Positions 1-9,150 of a stretch of DNA of 64,000 bases are shown here, piece by piece. A program made the position numbers and the translations under genes. Position 1 is the stretch's first letter. The number at the start of each line of letters is the position of its first letter. The notes beneath the pieces are model-generated. The model was not told where the DNA came from and did not search any database. It saw nothing but the letters and a program-made list of their open reading frames with translations. Origin of the DNA: Niallia circulans NBRC 13626 (lineage in GTDB: Bacteria; Bacillota; Bacilli; Bacillales; Cytobacillaceae); contig NZ_BCVE01000019.1 of NCBI RefSeq assembly GCF_001591585.1, positions 21,832-85,831 of the forward strand. The letters are read 5' to 3'.

Positions 1-618
1 GACATTATAGGAGATGTTCAATTGAAAGGAAATACATTAATTTATGATGATACTTCTGGATATAAGCAGTTAAATTTATCAACACTTAAGGAAACTAGCA
101 TTCATGGTTTCACGGGAATTGCCAGAAACAGTAAAGCTGATTTAAATCGTAATTTACTTGTTATTCCTGAGCAGTTTAAATCAAATAACAGAAATAAAAC
201 GGAGTTTTTTGTCTATAATCTAACCAGCCGAAAACAAGTTGGGAAATATAGCGTTCCCTATAAAGCAGCTGAAAACGTTACTTTAATAAATAATAAAATA
301 TATGCAGCCTTTTCAAATGAGGATGAGGGACCATCTATTTTAGGGTATATTGATCTCTCTAATGGAGAATTCCATGAAATCCACACACCACCTTTCACTA
401 CTTATGCTGTCTATAAAAATTACATCGCATTAAGTGTAGTGGAAAAAAATACAGATACAGTTAAACTATATCAATTAGAAAATGAAAATTTAAAGGAACT
501 ACCCATATTCAATAACATAAAAGAACGCCTAGTCATGCCCCGTTTCACCGATGATGGATCCTTAATAGTAAACGGAGAGGCAGCAGATTTTTCTATGTAC
601 TTGCAGGATGTAGAATGA
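1..618 (+). CDS. Hypothetical protein, 5' end outside window
   Basis: The reading frame is open from base 1 to the TGA at 616-618, so this is the C-terminal part of a longer gene; the TTG at 22 is only the first possible start inside the window and has no clear ribosome binding site. About 205 residues are visible. They are rich in short beta-type segments with recurring patterns such as IYAAFSNED and YIALSVVEK, which suggests a WD40/beta-propeller-like extracytoplasmic domain. I do not recognise the family. The gene ends directly at a dispersed inverted repeat. Confidence 0.6.
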   Translation, partial: DIIGDVQLKGNTLIYDDTSGYKQLNLSTLKETSIHGFTGIARNSKADLNRNLLVIPEQFKSNNRNKTEFFVYNLTSRKQVGKYSVPYKAAENVTLINNKIYAAFSNEDEGPSILGYIDLSNGEFHEIHTPPFTTYAVYKNYIALSVVEKNTDTVKLYQLENENLKELPIFNNIKERLVMPRFTDDGSLIVNGEAADFSMYLQDVE

Positions 619-620
619 GA

Positions 621-682
621 GCAGAGGGACGGTTCTTGCGCTTCCCTTTTTCAAAAATAGAAGCCGTAAAACGTCCCTCTGC
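621..682. repeat. Dispersed inverted repeat, copy A (REP-like)
   Basis: The arm GCAGAGGGACG (621-631) is matched by its inverse CGTCCCTCTGC (672-682), with GGTTCTTGCGCTTCCC next to the left arm. Copies or half copies with the same words lie at 4176, 5183 and 7188. It sits between the convergent 3' ends of the first gene and hflX, so it may also act as a terminator. Confidence 0.7.
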
Positions 683-687
683 GTATT

Positions 688-1944
688 TTATATTACGTAT
701 TCTCGATAACGATTATAGTCTTCTTCTTTGCATTCGATAGATAGGAATATTCCTTCTTCCTTATATTCTGTTGAAAGGATATTTGCCTTTTCCGTCAAAT
801 AGGATAATACATTCCCTTTATCATACGGGATAGTCATTTCACAGGAAATATACTGCTTAAAGACATTTTTAGAAATAGCTTCCACTAGTTCATTTATTCC
901 AATTTGCCTTTTAGCAGAAAGGTAAACTCCATCTGTTCCTGCCATCGATGTATCTCCTGCTGCTAAATCTATCTTATTAAAAGCATAGATAGCTGGGATA
1001 TTTTCCGCGTTAAGCTCTTTTAAAGTCTTATTAGTCACATTGATTTGCTCTTGATAATTTGGATTAGAGTAGTCAACGACATGAATAAGCAAATCAGCTT
1101 CCGCCACTTCCTCTAAGGTCGACCTGAATGCTTTTACTAATTGGTGCGGTAATTTACTAATAAATCCAACTGTATCTGTTAATAAAAAGGATTTATTATT
1201 TGGCAATGTAATATTGCGCACTGATGTTTCAAGGGTTGCAAAGAGCATATTCTTTTCAAACACCATTTTCTCGGTTGCAGCATGATATTTTTCAAGCAGC
1301 ACATTCATTAAAGTCGACTTCCCAGCATTCGTATAGCCAACGAGTGCAATACTTGGCAACTCTTTCTTTTTTCGCATCTTTCGCTGGTTTTTACGTTGGA
1401 CCACGAGCGTATCTAATTCTTTATGCAAGCGACTAATTCTGTCTTCAATCCGTCTTCGATCCAATTCAAGCTTCGTTTCCCCTGACCCTCTATTTATAAG
1501 GCCAGATCCTCCTCCTTGACGACCTAGTGATTCTCCTAAACCAGCTAATCGAGGCAGCATATATTGCAATTTTGCGATTTCAACCTGGAGCATCGCTTCT
1601 TTTGTCTTCGCTCTTTGAGCAAATATATCTAAAATCAATACTGTTCTGTCAATGATTCGGCAATCTGTTGCTTCCTCTAAATTACGAACTTGGGAAGGAG
1701 ACAGCTCATCATTGAAAAGAACAGCCTGCACGTCCTTCTCCGCAAGCAATGCAGTTAACTCCTGCAGTTTCCCTTTCCCAATATAGTGTCCAGAATGAAC
1801 CCGATCCAACTTCTGCGTTATCTCTCCCACTACTTCTATATCACAAGCTTCTGCCAATTGAATTAGCTCTTCCATTGAATTAGCAAAGTCTTCTTTCTGA
1901 TCATAATGAACGCCTACTACTATCGCTTTTTGTTTTCCTTCCAT
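688..1944 (-). CDS. hflX: GTPase HflX, ribosome-splitting factor
   Basis: HflX is a GTPase that binds 50S/70S ribosomes and rescues stalled ones under heat or antibiotic stress. The 418-residue product has the HflX N-terminal domain and the glycine-rich linker GRQGGGSG near residue 141. The G domain carries GYTNAGKST (about 203-211), DTVGF and NKID. I chose the ATG at 1944 because GGAGGAAC lies about 10 bases upstream; a frame extension to 2004 would run through a terminator hairpin and has no binding site. A promoter, a structured RNA and an intrinsic terminator lie upstream, which suggests control by premature termination, as reported for Listeria hflX. Confidence 0.95.
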   Translation of the reverse strand: MEGKQKAIVVGVHYDQKEDFANSMEELIQLAEACDIEVVGEITQKLDRVHSGHYIGKGKLQELTALLAEKDVQAVLFNDELSPSQVRNLEEATDCRIIDRTVLILDIFAQRAKTKEAMLQVEIAKLQYMLPRLAGLGESLGRQGGGSGLINRGSGETKLELDRRRIEDRISRLHKELDTLVVQRKNQRKMRKKKELPSIALVGYTNAGKSTLMNVLLEKYHAATEKMVFEKNMLFATLETSVRNITLPNNKSFLLTDTVGFISKLPHQLVKAFRSTLEEVAEADLLIHVVDYSNPNYQEQINVTNKTLKELNAENIPAIYAFNKIDLAAGDTSMAGTDGVYLSAKRQIGINELVEAISKNVFKQYISCEMTIPYDKGNVLSYLTEKANILSTEYKEEGIFLSIECKEEDYNRYREYVI

Positions 1945-1967
1945 TCCTGTTCCTCCATTCTGTTCAT

Positions 1968-1997
1968 AAAAAAACACACAGGTGGCCACCTGTGTGT
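1968..1997 (-). terminator. Intrinsic terminator in the hflX 5' leader (candidate attenuator)
   Basis: ACACACAGGTGG (1974-1985) and its exact inverse (1986-1997) form a 24-base palindrome, followed on the minus strand by a run of at least seven U. It lies only about 25 bases before the hflX start codon, so it would end transcription before the gene unless an antiterminating structure forms. Confidence 0.75.
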
Positions 1998-2024
1998 GAA
2001 GCAATCGGAATAAGGAAGAGGAAT

Positions 2025-2050
2025 AGTATATATATAAAGTAAACCCTAAG
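2025..2050 (-). promoter_or_regulatory. Possible second hflX promoter
   Basis: On the minus strand TATACT (2025-2030) is a good -10 box. A loose TTAGAC lies about 19 bases upstream, which is a long spacing. It would start a short transcript just before the leader terminator. The assignment is weak. Confidence 0.3.
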
Positions 2051-2085
2051 TCTAAAATGGGTTTCTAAAGAAAATATTATTCCAT

Positions 2086-2290
2086 TTTAATAAAAAGAGA
2101 GCATAATTCTCCCCTTTTACACCACATCATTATAAATAACGTTAATGAAAGGTTGCTTTTAAAAATAGGCAAACTAATCCCGATTACTCTACACACAGGC
2201 AGAGCCTTTAAGTACTATAAAATTAGTTACATAAAGTATACAATCGAGATAGAATTCCACATCTTAAAGCAACCCTCCATTCATCTAATT
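2086..2290 (-). ncRNA. Candidate structured small RNA or hflX leader RNA
   Basis: A roughly 200-base stretch on the minus strand follows a good promoter. It folds as a rod: a closing stem of about 12 pairs joins 2266-2278 to 2148-2160 (GGTTGCTTT with AAAGCAACC), and an inner stem pairs ATCTCGATT with AATCGGGAT. A terminator-like stem (AAAAGGGGAG with CTCTCTTTTT, 2092-2117) closes it. The rod shape recalls 6S RNA, but I cannot confirm the conserved 6S bubble. It may equally be the first part of a long hflX leader. Confidence 0.45.
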
Positions 2291-2296
2291 AACATT

Positions 2297-2327
2297 ATTA
2301 TACCATAAATGGGAAGTAGAGGGGCAA
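2297..2327 (-). promoter_or_regulatory. Promoter of the hflX leader/small RNA
   Basis: The extended -10 TGGTATAAT (TATAAT at 2297-2302) is perfect for SigA. TTGCCC (2322-2327) stands 19 bases upstream as a weak -35. Expected start is near 2290. Confidence 0.65.
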
Positions 2328-2482
2328 TTTTTCTGTTTTCTGCTGAATATTTTTCTTATAAGAAAAGCGCTGGTTTAGTCAAGCTTCCCCTTGTACTCTC
2401 GATACTTTTTTGTAAGATTCCTATCCAGTTTGTTTAAAAGCTTGGAATACTTTCAAAAACAGGAGAACCTCCTCGATTTCCT

Positions 2483-3040
2483 TTATTCTTTATGAAAAGC
2501 ACAGCTAGTTATGTGGTCGTTGACTATTCCGACTGCTTGTAGATAGGAATAGATAGTTATGGGTCCTACAAACTTAAACCCTCTTTTTTTCAAATCTTTG
2601 CTGACTTTCTTTGATAGGTCAGTTTGCGCTGGTATTTCGCTGTCATACTGCCAATTTGATATGATTGGTTTTCCATCTACATAAGACCATAAAAATTCAG
2701 CAAAACTTCCGTATTCTTTCTGTATTTCTATCATTGCTAAGGCATTGCTTTTAACTGATTTAATCTTTAACGGATGTTTCACAACCTCTGTATTAATTCG
2801 GATATTTTCCAACTCTGTTTCTGTTAGGTTTGCACAGTATTCTAAATCGAAATCGTGAAAGGCCTTTTTGTATGCTTCTCGCTTTTTTAAAATGATTGAC
2901 CAAGACAATCCAGCTTGTGCTCCCTCTAGTACAAGCATTTCAAACAAATATCGATCATTATGACTTGGAATACACCACTCTTTATCATGATATTCTCGCA
3001 TCAAGTCACTGGAATTTGCCCAGGCACATCTAGTTTCCAT
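2483..3040 (-). CDS. tag: DNA-3-methyladenine glycosylase I
   Basis: This is a base-excision repair enzyme that removes 3-methyladenine from DNA. The 185-residue product has family hallmarks: RCAWA at the N terminus, the EGAQAGLSW segment with the glutamate near residue 39, and the C-terminal DHITSCAFH. Together with the N-terminal Cys and a His these supply the usual zinc ligands. The ATG at 3040 is preferred over the TTG one codon upstream; GAGGATGG precedes it. It appears monocistronic. Confidence 0.93.
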   Translation of the reverse strand: METRCAWANSSDLMREYHDKEWCIPSHNDRYLFEMLVLEGAQAGLSWSIILKKREAYKKAFHDFDLEYCANLTETELENIRINTEVVKHPLKIKSVKSNALAMIEIQKEYGSFAEFLWSYVDGKPIISNWQYDSEIPAQTDLSKKVSKDLKKRGFKFVGPITIYSYLQAVGIVNDHITSCAFHKE

Positions 3041-3243
3041 CAAACCATCCTCTTTTAAAAATTATTCTTATTCTTAGTATAATCCAATTAACCTGACAAC
3101 AGTATGTCATATTTTGAGATCGCTTCTCGCTTCTCGCTTCTCTTTTCTTTGGATGATACACTTAATAAAAAAAATAATTTTACCCGTTTAATTTTGTTCT
3201 ACCTGGCCGTTATATATAGGAAAAGACTTTAGGAGGTAAAATA

Positions 3244-4176
3244 ATGAAAAAAATGTTCACTAAGCATTTTACAGAGGAATCAAGAAAATTATTAAATGAA
3301 TTGGAAGAAATGATTTCATCCTACTCCGAATCCTTATGGAACTATTGTAAATATGTTACAGGTTCCCCTTGGGATGGAGAAGATTTATTTCAAGATACAA
3401 TTATTAAATCATTTGGAATGGTTCCACAAAGGTGGCATGAGATTACAGATAAAAAGAACTATCTTTTTCGAATCGCGACAAATACTTGGATTGATCAGTG
3501 TAGAAAAAGGAAAAGAGAGATTGGAATCTTAGAAGATATTCCAACCCCTTCCGTTGCTTTTACAGATCATCTACTCTTAGAAGAAATTCTACTTTCTTTG
3601 GAATCAAATTTAACGCCTAAACAAACAGCTGCCTTTCTTCTTCTAGATGTTTTTCATTTTAGCGCCGAAGAAGTTGCAGGAATTGTAAAAAGTACTCCAG
3701 GCGGGGTCTATTCTTCCGTTCAACGCGCTCGAAAAAAAATTAAATCCTTAGACTTTTCTAATTCTGAAACATATACAGAAGCTAATTTTGCACAAAAAGA
3801 AACTATTCAAGCTTACCTGCAGGCATTCAATGAAGGAAATTTAGATAAGATGTTACGTCTTTATAGTGATTATGCTCAAAATGAAGCTTTCCTTGGCTTC
3901 CAAGAGTATTCCAAAGACGAAATGCGTAACGGCTCTCTCATCTACGGATTACCCGGACATACAGCAATGTCAAAAATCTTATGGGGAAAACCTGTTATTA
4001 TTGTATTAGCAGAAATCGATGGGCAATTAAAAATTCACGATATTCAAATACAAGAAATCGAGAATGGCAAAATCGTCAGCCACCAAAGCTACTTCTTCCG
4101 CAAAGAATTTATTTTAGCAGCAGCCGAAGAATTAGGAATAGAAGCTCAATTAGATAAACCACCATTAAAATGGTGA
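3244..4176 (+). CDS. RNA polymerase sigma factor of the ECF type with SnoaL-like C-terminal domain
   Basis: The product has 310 residues. Region 2 contains SPWDGEDLFQDTIIKSF, which mirrors the DAEDLVQDTFLR signature of ECF sigma factors. Region 4 contains LTPKQTAAFLLLDVFHFS followed by a helix-turn-helix. Residues after about 185 form an NTF2/SnoaL-like fold, as in SigJ/ECF41-type factors, where such a tail replaces a separate anti-sigma factor. A strong AGGAGGT precedes the ATG. No anti-sigma gene is adjacent; the next gene is a WYL-type regulator, and the two may form a small regulatory pair. Confidence 0.85.
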   Translation: MKKMFTKHFTEESRKLLNELEEMISSYSESLWNYCKYVTGSPWDGEDLFQDTIIKSFGMVPQRWHEITDKKNYLFRIATNTWIDQCRKRKREIGILEDIPTPSVAFTDHLLLEEILLSLESNLTPKQTAAFLLLDVFHFSAEEVAGIVKSTPGGVYSSVQRARKKIKSLDFSNSETYTEANFAQKETIQAYLQAFNEGNLDKMLRLYSDYAQNEAFLGFQEYSKDEMRNGSLIYGLPGHTAMSKILWGKPVIIVLAEIDGQLKIHDIQIQEIENGKIVSHQSYFFRKEFILAAAEELGIEAQLDKPPLKW

Positions 4177-4200
4177 CAGAGGAGCGGTTCTTCCGTTTCT
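4176..4200. repeat. Half copy of the dispersed repeat, copy B
   Basis: CAGAGGAGCGGTTCTTCCG resembles the left arm of copy A (CAGAGGGACGGTTCTTGCG). The right arm is missing. It directly follows the sigma-factor stop codon. Confidence 0.5.
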
Positions 4201-4229
4201 CTCCATATTCCACAATAAGGAGTCTTCCC

Positions 4230-5137
4230 ATGAAAATAAGTAGACTGTTTCAAATTATCTATATATTGCTAGAAAGAAAAATGATCACGGCTAACGAACT
4301 AGCCGATAAACTTGAAGTATCTGTTCGAACTATATACCGCGATATTGAAGTTCTTACGGAGTCTGGCATTCCTATTTATACAACCCAAGGTAAAGGTGGC
4401 GGAATTACCTTGATGGATCAGTTTGTACTCAACAAATCACTCCTTTTAGACAAAGAGCAGGATGAAATACTATTTTCCCTGCAAAGTCTATCTGCCACTA
4501 ATTACCCAGATACAAGCGATATTTTAGCGAAACTAAGTCATCTATTTCAAAAAAGCGAAACTAAGTGGATTGAGGTAGATTTTTCAGCATGGGGCAGTGA
4601 TACAAAAAGAAAGGAATACTTCTCCCTTTTTAGACAAGCCATTCTAGAGCGTCATATCCTCTCGTTTCACTATATCAATTCGAATGGGGAAAAGAGCTTA
4701 CGGCGAATTCTTGCGACAAAATTATTGTTTAAGGATAAAGCCTGGTATTTAGAAGGTTTTTGCCTAGAAAAATCGGCGAATAGAACTTTTAAAATAAACC
4801 GTATGTCTAATATAGCTTTAACTAATGAAATTTATGACAACATAAAAAAACGGAAGAATTAATTTTAAATGATTCTTTGGATGGGGATTATTTAGAATGG
4901 GCAGACTTAGTGCTCAGAATTAGTTCCAGAGCCAGTTATCGGATTTATGATGAATTTGAGGAAAAGTATATCTCAAAAGAGAAGGATGGCTATCATATCA
5001 TTTGCACCTCTCATATAAAAGGGGAATGGTTATACAGCTACCTATTATCCTACGGGAATTATTTAGAAGTGATCGAACCCACAGACATAAGAAATGAAAT
5101 AAAAAGGAGAATTCAGCAAATGATGAATCAATATTGA
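4230..5137 (+). pseudogene. HTH/WYL-domain transcriptional regulator (YafY family), frameshifted
   Basis: The first part (ATG at 4230, preceded by AAGGAG) encodes an HTH_11 domain (ANELADKLEVSVRTIYRDIEVL) and most of a WYL domain, then stops at 4862. From about 4841 a second frame continues the protein: KKTEELILNDSLDGDYLEW joins smoothly and ends at 5137 with a WCX-like C-terminal domain. The two frames meet at a run of seven A (4844-4850), so one base gained or lost there explains the break. It could be a real mutation, phase-variable slippage or a sequencing error. If repaired the protein would have about 302 residues, normal for the family. Confidence 0.8.
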
Positions 5138-5182
5138 CTTTGCCATTAATTCTTTGGTTTTATTGCTGACTTAGCATACACA

Positions 5183-5232
5183 AAGGGACAGTTCTCCCTC
5201 CTTCCCGAAGAAAAGCAGGAGTATCGTCCCTT
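5183..5232. repeat. Dispersed inverted repeat, copy C
   Basis: AAGGGACAGTTCTCC (5183-5197) pairs imperfectly with GGAGTATCGTCCCTT (5218-5232). It lies just beyond the 3' end of the chemoreceptor gene, where it may serve as a terminator. Confidence 0.65.
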
Positions 5233-5239
5233 CATATTC

Positions 5240-6931
5240 TTATACTTTAAATCTACTAATTAGTTCTTGTAAATTCTCCGCTAAATTCGATAAGTCGGAA
5301 GCAGAGGACGCAATTTCTTCCATGGATGCAAGCTGTTCTTCTGCTGAAGCTGCCACATTTTGAGAATGCATAGAAGTATTCTCTGATATGTTAATGATTC
5401 CAGATACGGTTGATGAAACTTGGTGCGTACTTGCAGAAATTTGTTCAGAGGTTGCCGCCATATCCTCCGTCAACTCTGTCATTTTTTCCATAAAGTGATA
5501 AATCTCTTGAAAATTATCCTTTGTTTGATTAACAACTTCCAATCCTGCTTTTACATCCGTATTTACTTTTTCCATCGATTGATTGGATTGTGTCATATCT
5601 TCCTGTATTGTTTTAATCAATAAGGCAATTTGAGAAGATGATTTTTGAGATTGCTCTGCTAATTTTCTCACTTCATCTGCAACTACCGCAAAGCCTTTCC
5701 CATGTTCTCCAGCTCTAGCCGCTTCTATGGCCGCATTTAATGCTAATAAATTTGTCTGGTTCGCAATATCTGTAATGACCTTTGTAATTTCTTCAATCTC
5801 TTGGGATCGATTATCTAAATTCTTCATTACCTTTCCACTTATTGCCACAGAACGATTGATTTCGTGTATTTGGTTTACAGTCTTATCCACAAAAAAGCTG
5901 CCTTCCTTTGCCTTCTCTGTTGTACTTTTACTCATATCAGTAATAATAACAGCATTAGCGGCAATTGATTGAATCCCTTTTGAGACCTCTTCTAAAGCAA
6001 ACGAGCTTTCCTGAACACTAGTAGTCGATTGATCTGCCCCATCCGCAACTTGCTGTATAGATTCTGTTATGGTCTCTGTTGCTTTGCTAGTCTCTTCCGC
6101 ACTTGCTGTTAATTCTTCTGAAGAAGAAGCAAGTCGCTCAGAGGACAACATCAATTCATTGACCATCAACTTAAGGTTGTCTGCCATTTTATTATAGCTA
6201 TCTGACAAGAGACTTAATTCATCACCAGCATTGTCTTGAATATTGTTTGTAAAGTCGCCTTCTCCAGCCAATTTTAAGGCAGCTGTTAAATTAGAAAGTC
6301 TCTTTTTCAATTGACTTGTATAGAAGTATACGACAACAGAGGCTAACACTATCATCATCACCAAGACCACGATAAACTTCCATAAAAAGGAGGATATAAT
6401 ACTATCAATAATTTCTTGAGAAGCTCCAACATATAGAATTCCAATAACTTCTCCTGCTTTGTTCTCTAGAGGCATGTACGCAGTTTGATACAATTGGCCA
6501 ACTACATTTGCTTCCCCATAAAATCTTTCTCCTTGATCTAATACTGTACTCACAACTTCTGGGGAGGCCTGTGTGCCAATTGCTCGTTCTCCATTCATCA
6601 TGACATTCGTCGCAATGCGTGTATCTCCTTGGAAAACAGTTACGGTATCACCAGTATCCGCGCCTATTTTATCTACAACCTCAAAATTATCATTGAGAAC
6701 CGTATTTCCTTTATATAGTTTATCTTCTTTGATTTCCCAATCACCTGGATATTTATTATTTATATACCGATAAGCAAGTCCAATATCCCCTTTTGCTTTC
6801 TCTGTAGCAAATTGTTTCATTCCTCTTGTTATTTCCTGATTTACTAAAAAACCGATAACCCCAGACAGAACAATAATAATTGCAAAAACAATTATATTTA
6901 TTTTTGTTCCTAGCTTTAATTTTATTTTCAT
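5240..6931 (-). CDS. Methyl-accepting chemotaxis protein
   Basis: This is a membrane chemoreceptor that signals to CheA/CheW. The 563-residue product has a membrane segment at about 10-32, a periplasmic-side Cache-type sensor domain (about 33-190), a second membrane segment (about 200-222), a HAMP domain and a long methyl-accepting signalling region. That region contains the conserved hairpin tip ([20 protein letters not shown]). The ATG at 6931 is chosen because GGGTGAAAGG precedes it; an upstream TTG at 6985 lacks a binding site. The ligand cannot be told. It is monocistronic, ending at repeat copy C. Confidence 0.93.
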   Translation of the reverse strand: MKIKLKLGTKINIIVFAIIIVLSGVIGFLVNQEITRGMKQFATEKAKGDIGLAYRYINNKYPGDWEIKEDKLYKGNTVLNDNFEVVDKIGADTGDTVTVFQGDTRIATNVMMNGERAIGTQASPEVVSTVLDQGERFYGEANVVGQLYQTAYMPLENKAGEVIGILYVGASQEIIDSIISSFLWKFIVVLVMMIVLASVVVYFYTSQLKKRLSNLTAALKLAGEGDFTNNIQDNAGDELSLLSDSYNKMADNLKLMVNELMLSSERLASSSEELTASAEETSKATETITESIQQVADGADQSTTSVQESSFALEEVSKGIQSIAANAVIITDMSKSTTEKAKEGSFFVDKTVNQIHEINRSVAISGKVMKNLDNRSQEIEEITKVITDIANQTNLLALNAAIEAARAGEHGKGFAVVADEVRKLAEQSQKSSSQIALLIKTIQEDMTQSNQSMEKVNTDVKAGLEVVNQTKDNFQEIYHFMEKMTELTEDMAATSEQISASTHQVSSTVSGIINISENTSMHSQNVAASAEEQLASMEEIASSASDLSNLAENLQELISRFKV

Positions 6932-7003
6932 ACCTTTCACCCTTGTTCCCTGTTCATTTTCTTTATATTGCTCTGCTTCCCCCAAGTAGAATCATTAAGC
7001 GTT

Positions 7004-7031
7004 AAAAAAATACTCTTAATAAAGAGTATTT
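7004..7031 (-). terminator. Intrinsic terminator upstream of the chemoreceptor
   Basis: AAATACTCTT (7008-7017) and AAGAGTATTT (7022-7031) form a 10-base stem with loop AATA. On the minus strand it is followed by seven T. It would end readthrough from brnQ before the chemoreceptor gene. Confidence 0.75.
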
Positions 7032-7187
7032 ACTACACCTAATTACAGATTGACCTGTTATAAGCTACCACCCTAACTTACATGACATCCCTTGACTCTT
7101 TTATAAAACACTAATAGCACTATTACTATCGGTGTATTATTTAGAATGTTTATCAAATAATAAACTTGATAAATATGGTAATAAAAA

Positions 7188-7235
7188 GACGGTCCTCCCG
7201 CTTCCTCTATGGAATGCAGGAGAACCGCCCTCTGC
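7188..7235. repeat. Dispersed inverted repeat, copy D
   Basis: GACGGTCCTCCCGCTTCC (7188-7205) pairs with the later GGAATGCAGGAGAACCGCCC (7211-7230), followed by TCTGCG as in copy A. It abuts the brnQ stop codon. Confidence 0.7.
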
Positions 7236-7238
7236 GTA

Positions 7239-8567
7239 CTATTTACGAACGAAATATCCAATCACCGCACCAATAAGGGCGGGTAAAACCCAGCCTAACC
7301 CTATCTCGTAAAAGGGGAGAATATTCTCGTAAAAATGACCAATCTCCTCAAAAAAGCTAAGCTTAGCTTCTGGGATGCTTTTTACAAGTGCTTGATAGCC
7401 ATCCAATATACTTACAAAGAATGTTAGCACCATTGCCGTTAGGTACACACTTTGCTTGCCTTTGAATAATGGCGAAAAAAGAGCAAGTATGATAAGCACA
7501 ATTGCTAAAGGGTATAAGAACATGAGCACAGGTACTGCAAATAGAATAATTTTATTTAAGCCTAAATTGGCAAATAAGAAAGAAACAACACATAGACTAA
7601 GCACAAAAGTCTTATAGCCAATCTTCGGAAATACTTCATGAAAAAATTCACTACAAGACGTTATTAATCCAATACTTGTTTTTAAACAGGCAAGCACAAT
7701 GATAACCGCAAGCAAAATGCCGCCAAAAGGACCAAAATAATGCTTAGCTACTGCAGCAAAGATAAGTCCGCCATTTTCAAAAGTTCCTACAGCTTGTACA
7801 CTAGAAGAACCCATATAAGTGATAAATCCGTAGATAAGCATCATTAGCAGCATGGCAAATATTCCTGATTTCCATGTTGTCTTCGCAATACTCTTTACAT
7901 CCATAATCCCCTTCCCTTTAATAGCGCTAATCACCACTATACCAAAGGCTAGAGATGCTAGAGCATCCATGGTGTTGTATCCTTCTTTAAAACCTGTCAT
8001 AAAAGCATTATTTAGATATGCTCCCTGTGGCTCTTGAAAGCTCCCCATCGGGCGAACAACACTTACTATTATTAATAAAAATAAAAACAGCAGAAAAGCA
8101 GGAGTCAGATATTTCCCAATCACATCCATAATCTTTGCCGGATTTAAGGAAAAATAGTAAACCAGTAAAAAGAAAAGAAAACTAAAAATAGCTAAAAATA
8201 AAGCAATATGGCTATTAGCGACAAACGGTTCAATCCCTATTGCAAATGGAACTGTCGCTGTACGTGGAATAGCAAAGAATGGACCAATCGTTAAATAAAG
8301 AAATAACGAGAAGAGAAATCCGAACACTGGATGAACGCGACTTGAAAGCTCGCGCAGGCCATTGCTTCCTGATAAGCCAATTGCTAATATACCGAGAAAA
8401 GGAAGCCCAATCGCTGTTACTAAAAAGCCAGCTAGCGCAAGCCAAAAGTTTGTTCCCGCAAGCTGTCCAAGCTGAATAGGAAAAATTAAGTTTCCCGCTC
8501 CAAAAAACATACCAAAAAGCATCGTCCCAATTAGAGCATAAGTTGAAAAAGAAATTCTTGATTGCAT
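7239..8567 (-). CDS. brnQ: Branched-chain amino acid:cation symporter
   Basis: BrnQ takes up leucine, isoleucine and valine with a cation. The 442-residue product has about twelve hydrophobic segments and the family start LIGTMLFGMFFGAGNLIFPI (residues about 13-32). Length is typical. AAAGGAG precedes the ATG at 8567. The gene stands alone, flanked downstream by repeat copy D and a terminator. No T-box or other riboswitch is visible in the short upstream gap. Confidence 0.94.
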   Translation of the reverse strand: MQSRISFSTYALIGTMLFGMFFGAGNLIFPIQLGQLAGTNFWLALAGFLVTAIGLPFLGILAIGLSGSNGLRELSSRVHPVFGFLFSLFLYLTIGPFFAIPRTATVPFAIGIEPFVANSHIALFLAIFSFLFFLLVYYFSLNPAKIMDVIGKYLTPAFLLFLFLLIIVSVVRPMGSFQEPQGAYLNNAFMTGFKEGYNTMDALASLAFGIVVISAIKGKGIMDVKSIAKTTWKSGIFAMLLMMLIYGFITYMGSSSVQAVGTFENGGLIFAAVAKHYFGPFGGILLAVIIVLACLKTSIGLITSCSEFFHEVFPKIGYKTFVLSLCVVSFLFANLGLNKIILFAVPVLMFLYPLAIVLIILALFSPLFKGKQSVYLTAMVLTFFVSILDGYQALVKSIPEAKLSFFEEIGHFYENILPFYEIGLGWVLPALIGAVIGYFVRK

Positions 8568-8673
8568 AAATCTAATACTCCTTTATAAATACATATAAAT
8601 TAGATAATACGGGAACGTTTAAAAGTACACAACAACTTTTTAAATGAATTTTCAAATAATACCTTCTAGACTA

Positions 8674-9150
8674 TTAAAGAACTTTCTTCAAAATCTCTCC
8701 TGGCAGGCCTTCTATTTCTCCAATCCATGCTGAAGTAAATCCTCTACTCACTAATATTTTTCTCGAGGCTCTATTAGCAGGATCTATAATTGCCTTTATT
8801 ACCTTTATATCTGTATGCTTCACTAATGACATCAATCTATCCGCAACCAGACCGCCATATCCCTTCCCCCAATGTTCTGGCAAAAGCATATAGCCAAGTT
8901 CTGCTTCAGCAAGCTCTTGCTCCGTTAAAGTCACATGACCAAGCCCTATAAATACTTCTGAGGCTGGTTGAAAAAAAGCATATGATCCAAAGATCTGATT
9001 CTTGTCATTGCGGATCAATAATTTCTCAAAGTCAGCCTTTGCCTCTTCTAACGGAATAGCTCTTTCTGTAATCTGGGCCATCACTCGCTCATTAGAAACT
9101 AATTGGTAATATAACTCAAAATCATTTGCTGTAAATTTACGATATAGCAT
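8674..9150 (-). CDS. GNAT family N-acetyltransferase
   Basis: The 158-residue protein resembles RimJ/RimL-like acetyltransferases. It has an N-terminal substrate arm (YYQLVSNERVM), a core strand pair, and the acetyl-CoA motif region YMLPEHWGKGYGGLVADRL (about residues 86-104). NRASRKILVSRGF follows, typical of the C-terminal part. GGAAGGTGAT precedes the ATG. The substrate is unknown; small-molecule or protein N-terminal acetylation are both possible. Confidence 0.85.
   Translation of the reverse strand: MLYRKFTANDFELYYQLVSNERVMAQITERAIPLEEAKADFEKLLIRNDKNQIFGSYAFFQPASEVFIGLGHVTLTEQELAEAELGYMLLPEHWGKGYGGLVADRLMSLVKHTDIKVIKAIIDPANRASRKILVSRGFTSAWIGEIEGLPGEILKKVL

Noticed and set aside
1224..1436. 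A 70-codon plus-strand frame inside hflX
   Set aside because: It is an antisense shadow of the GTPase domain.
2005..2300. A T-box or known metabolite riboswitch before hflX
   Set aside because: No T-box sequence or other riboswitch core was found; only generic stems and terminators are visible.
7073..7261. A 62-codon minus-strand frame over the end of brnQ
   Set aside because: It overlaps the brnQ end and repeat copy D, has no binding site and no family resemblance.
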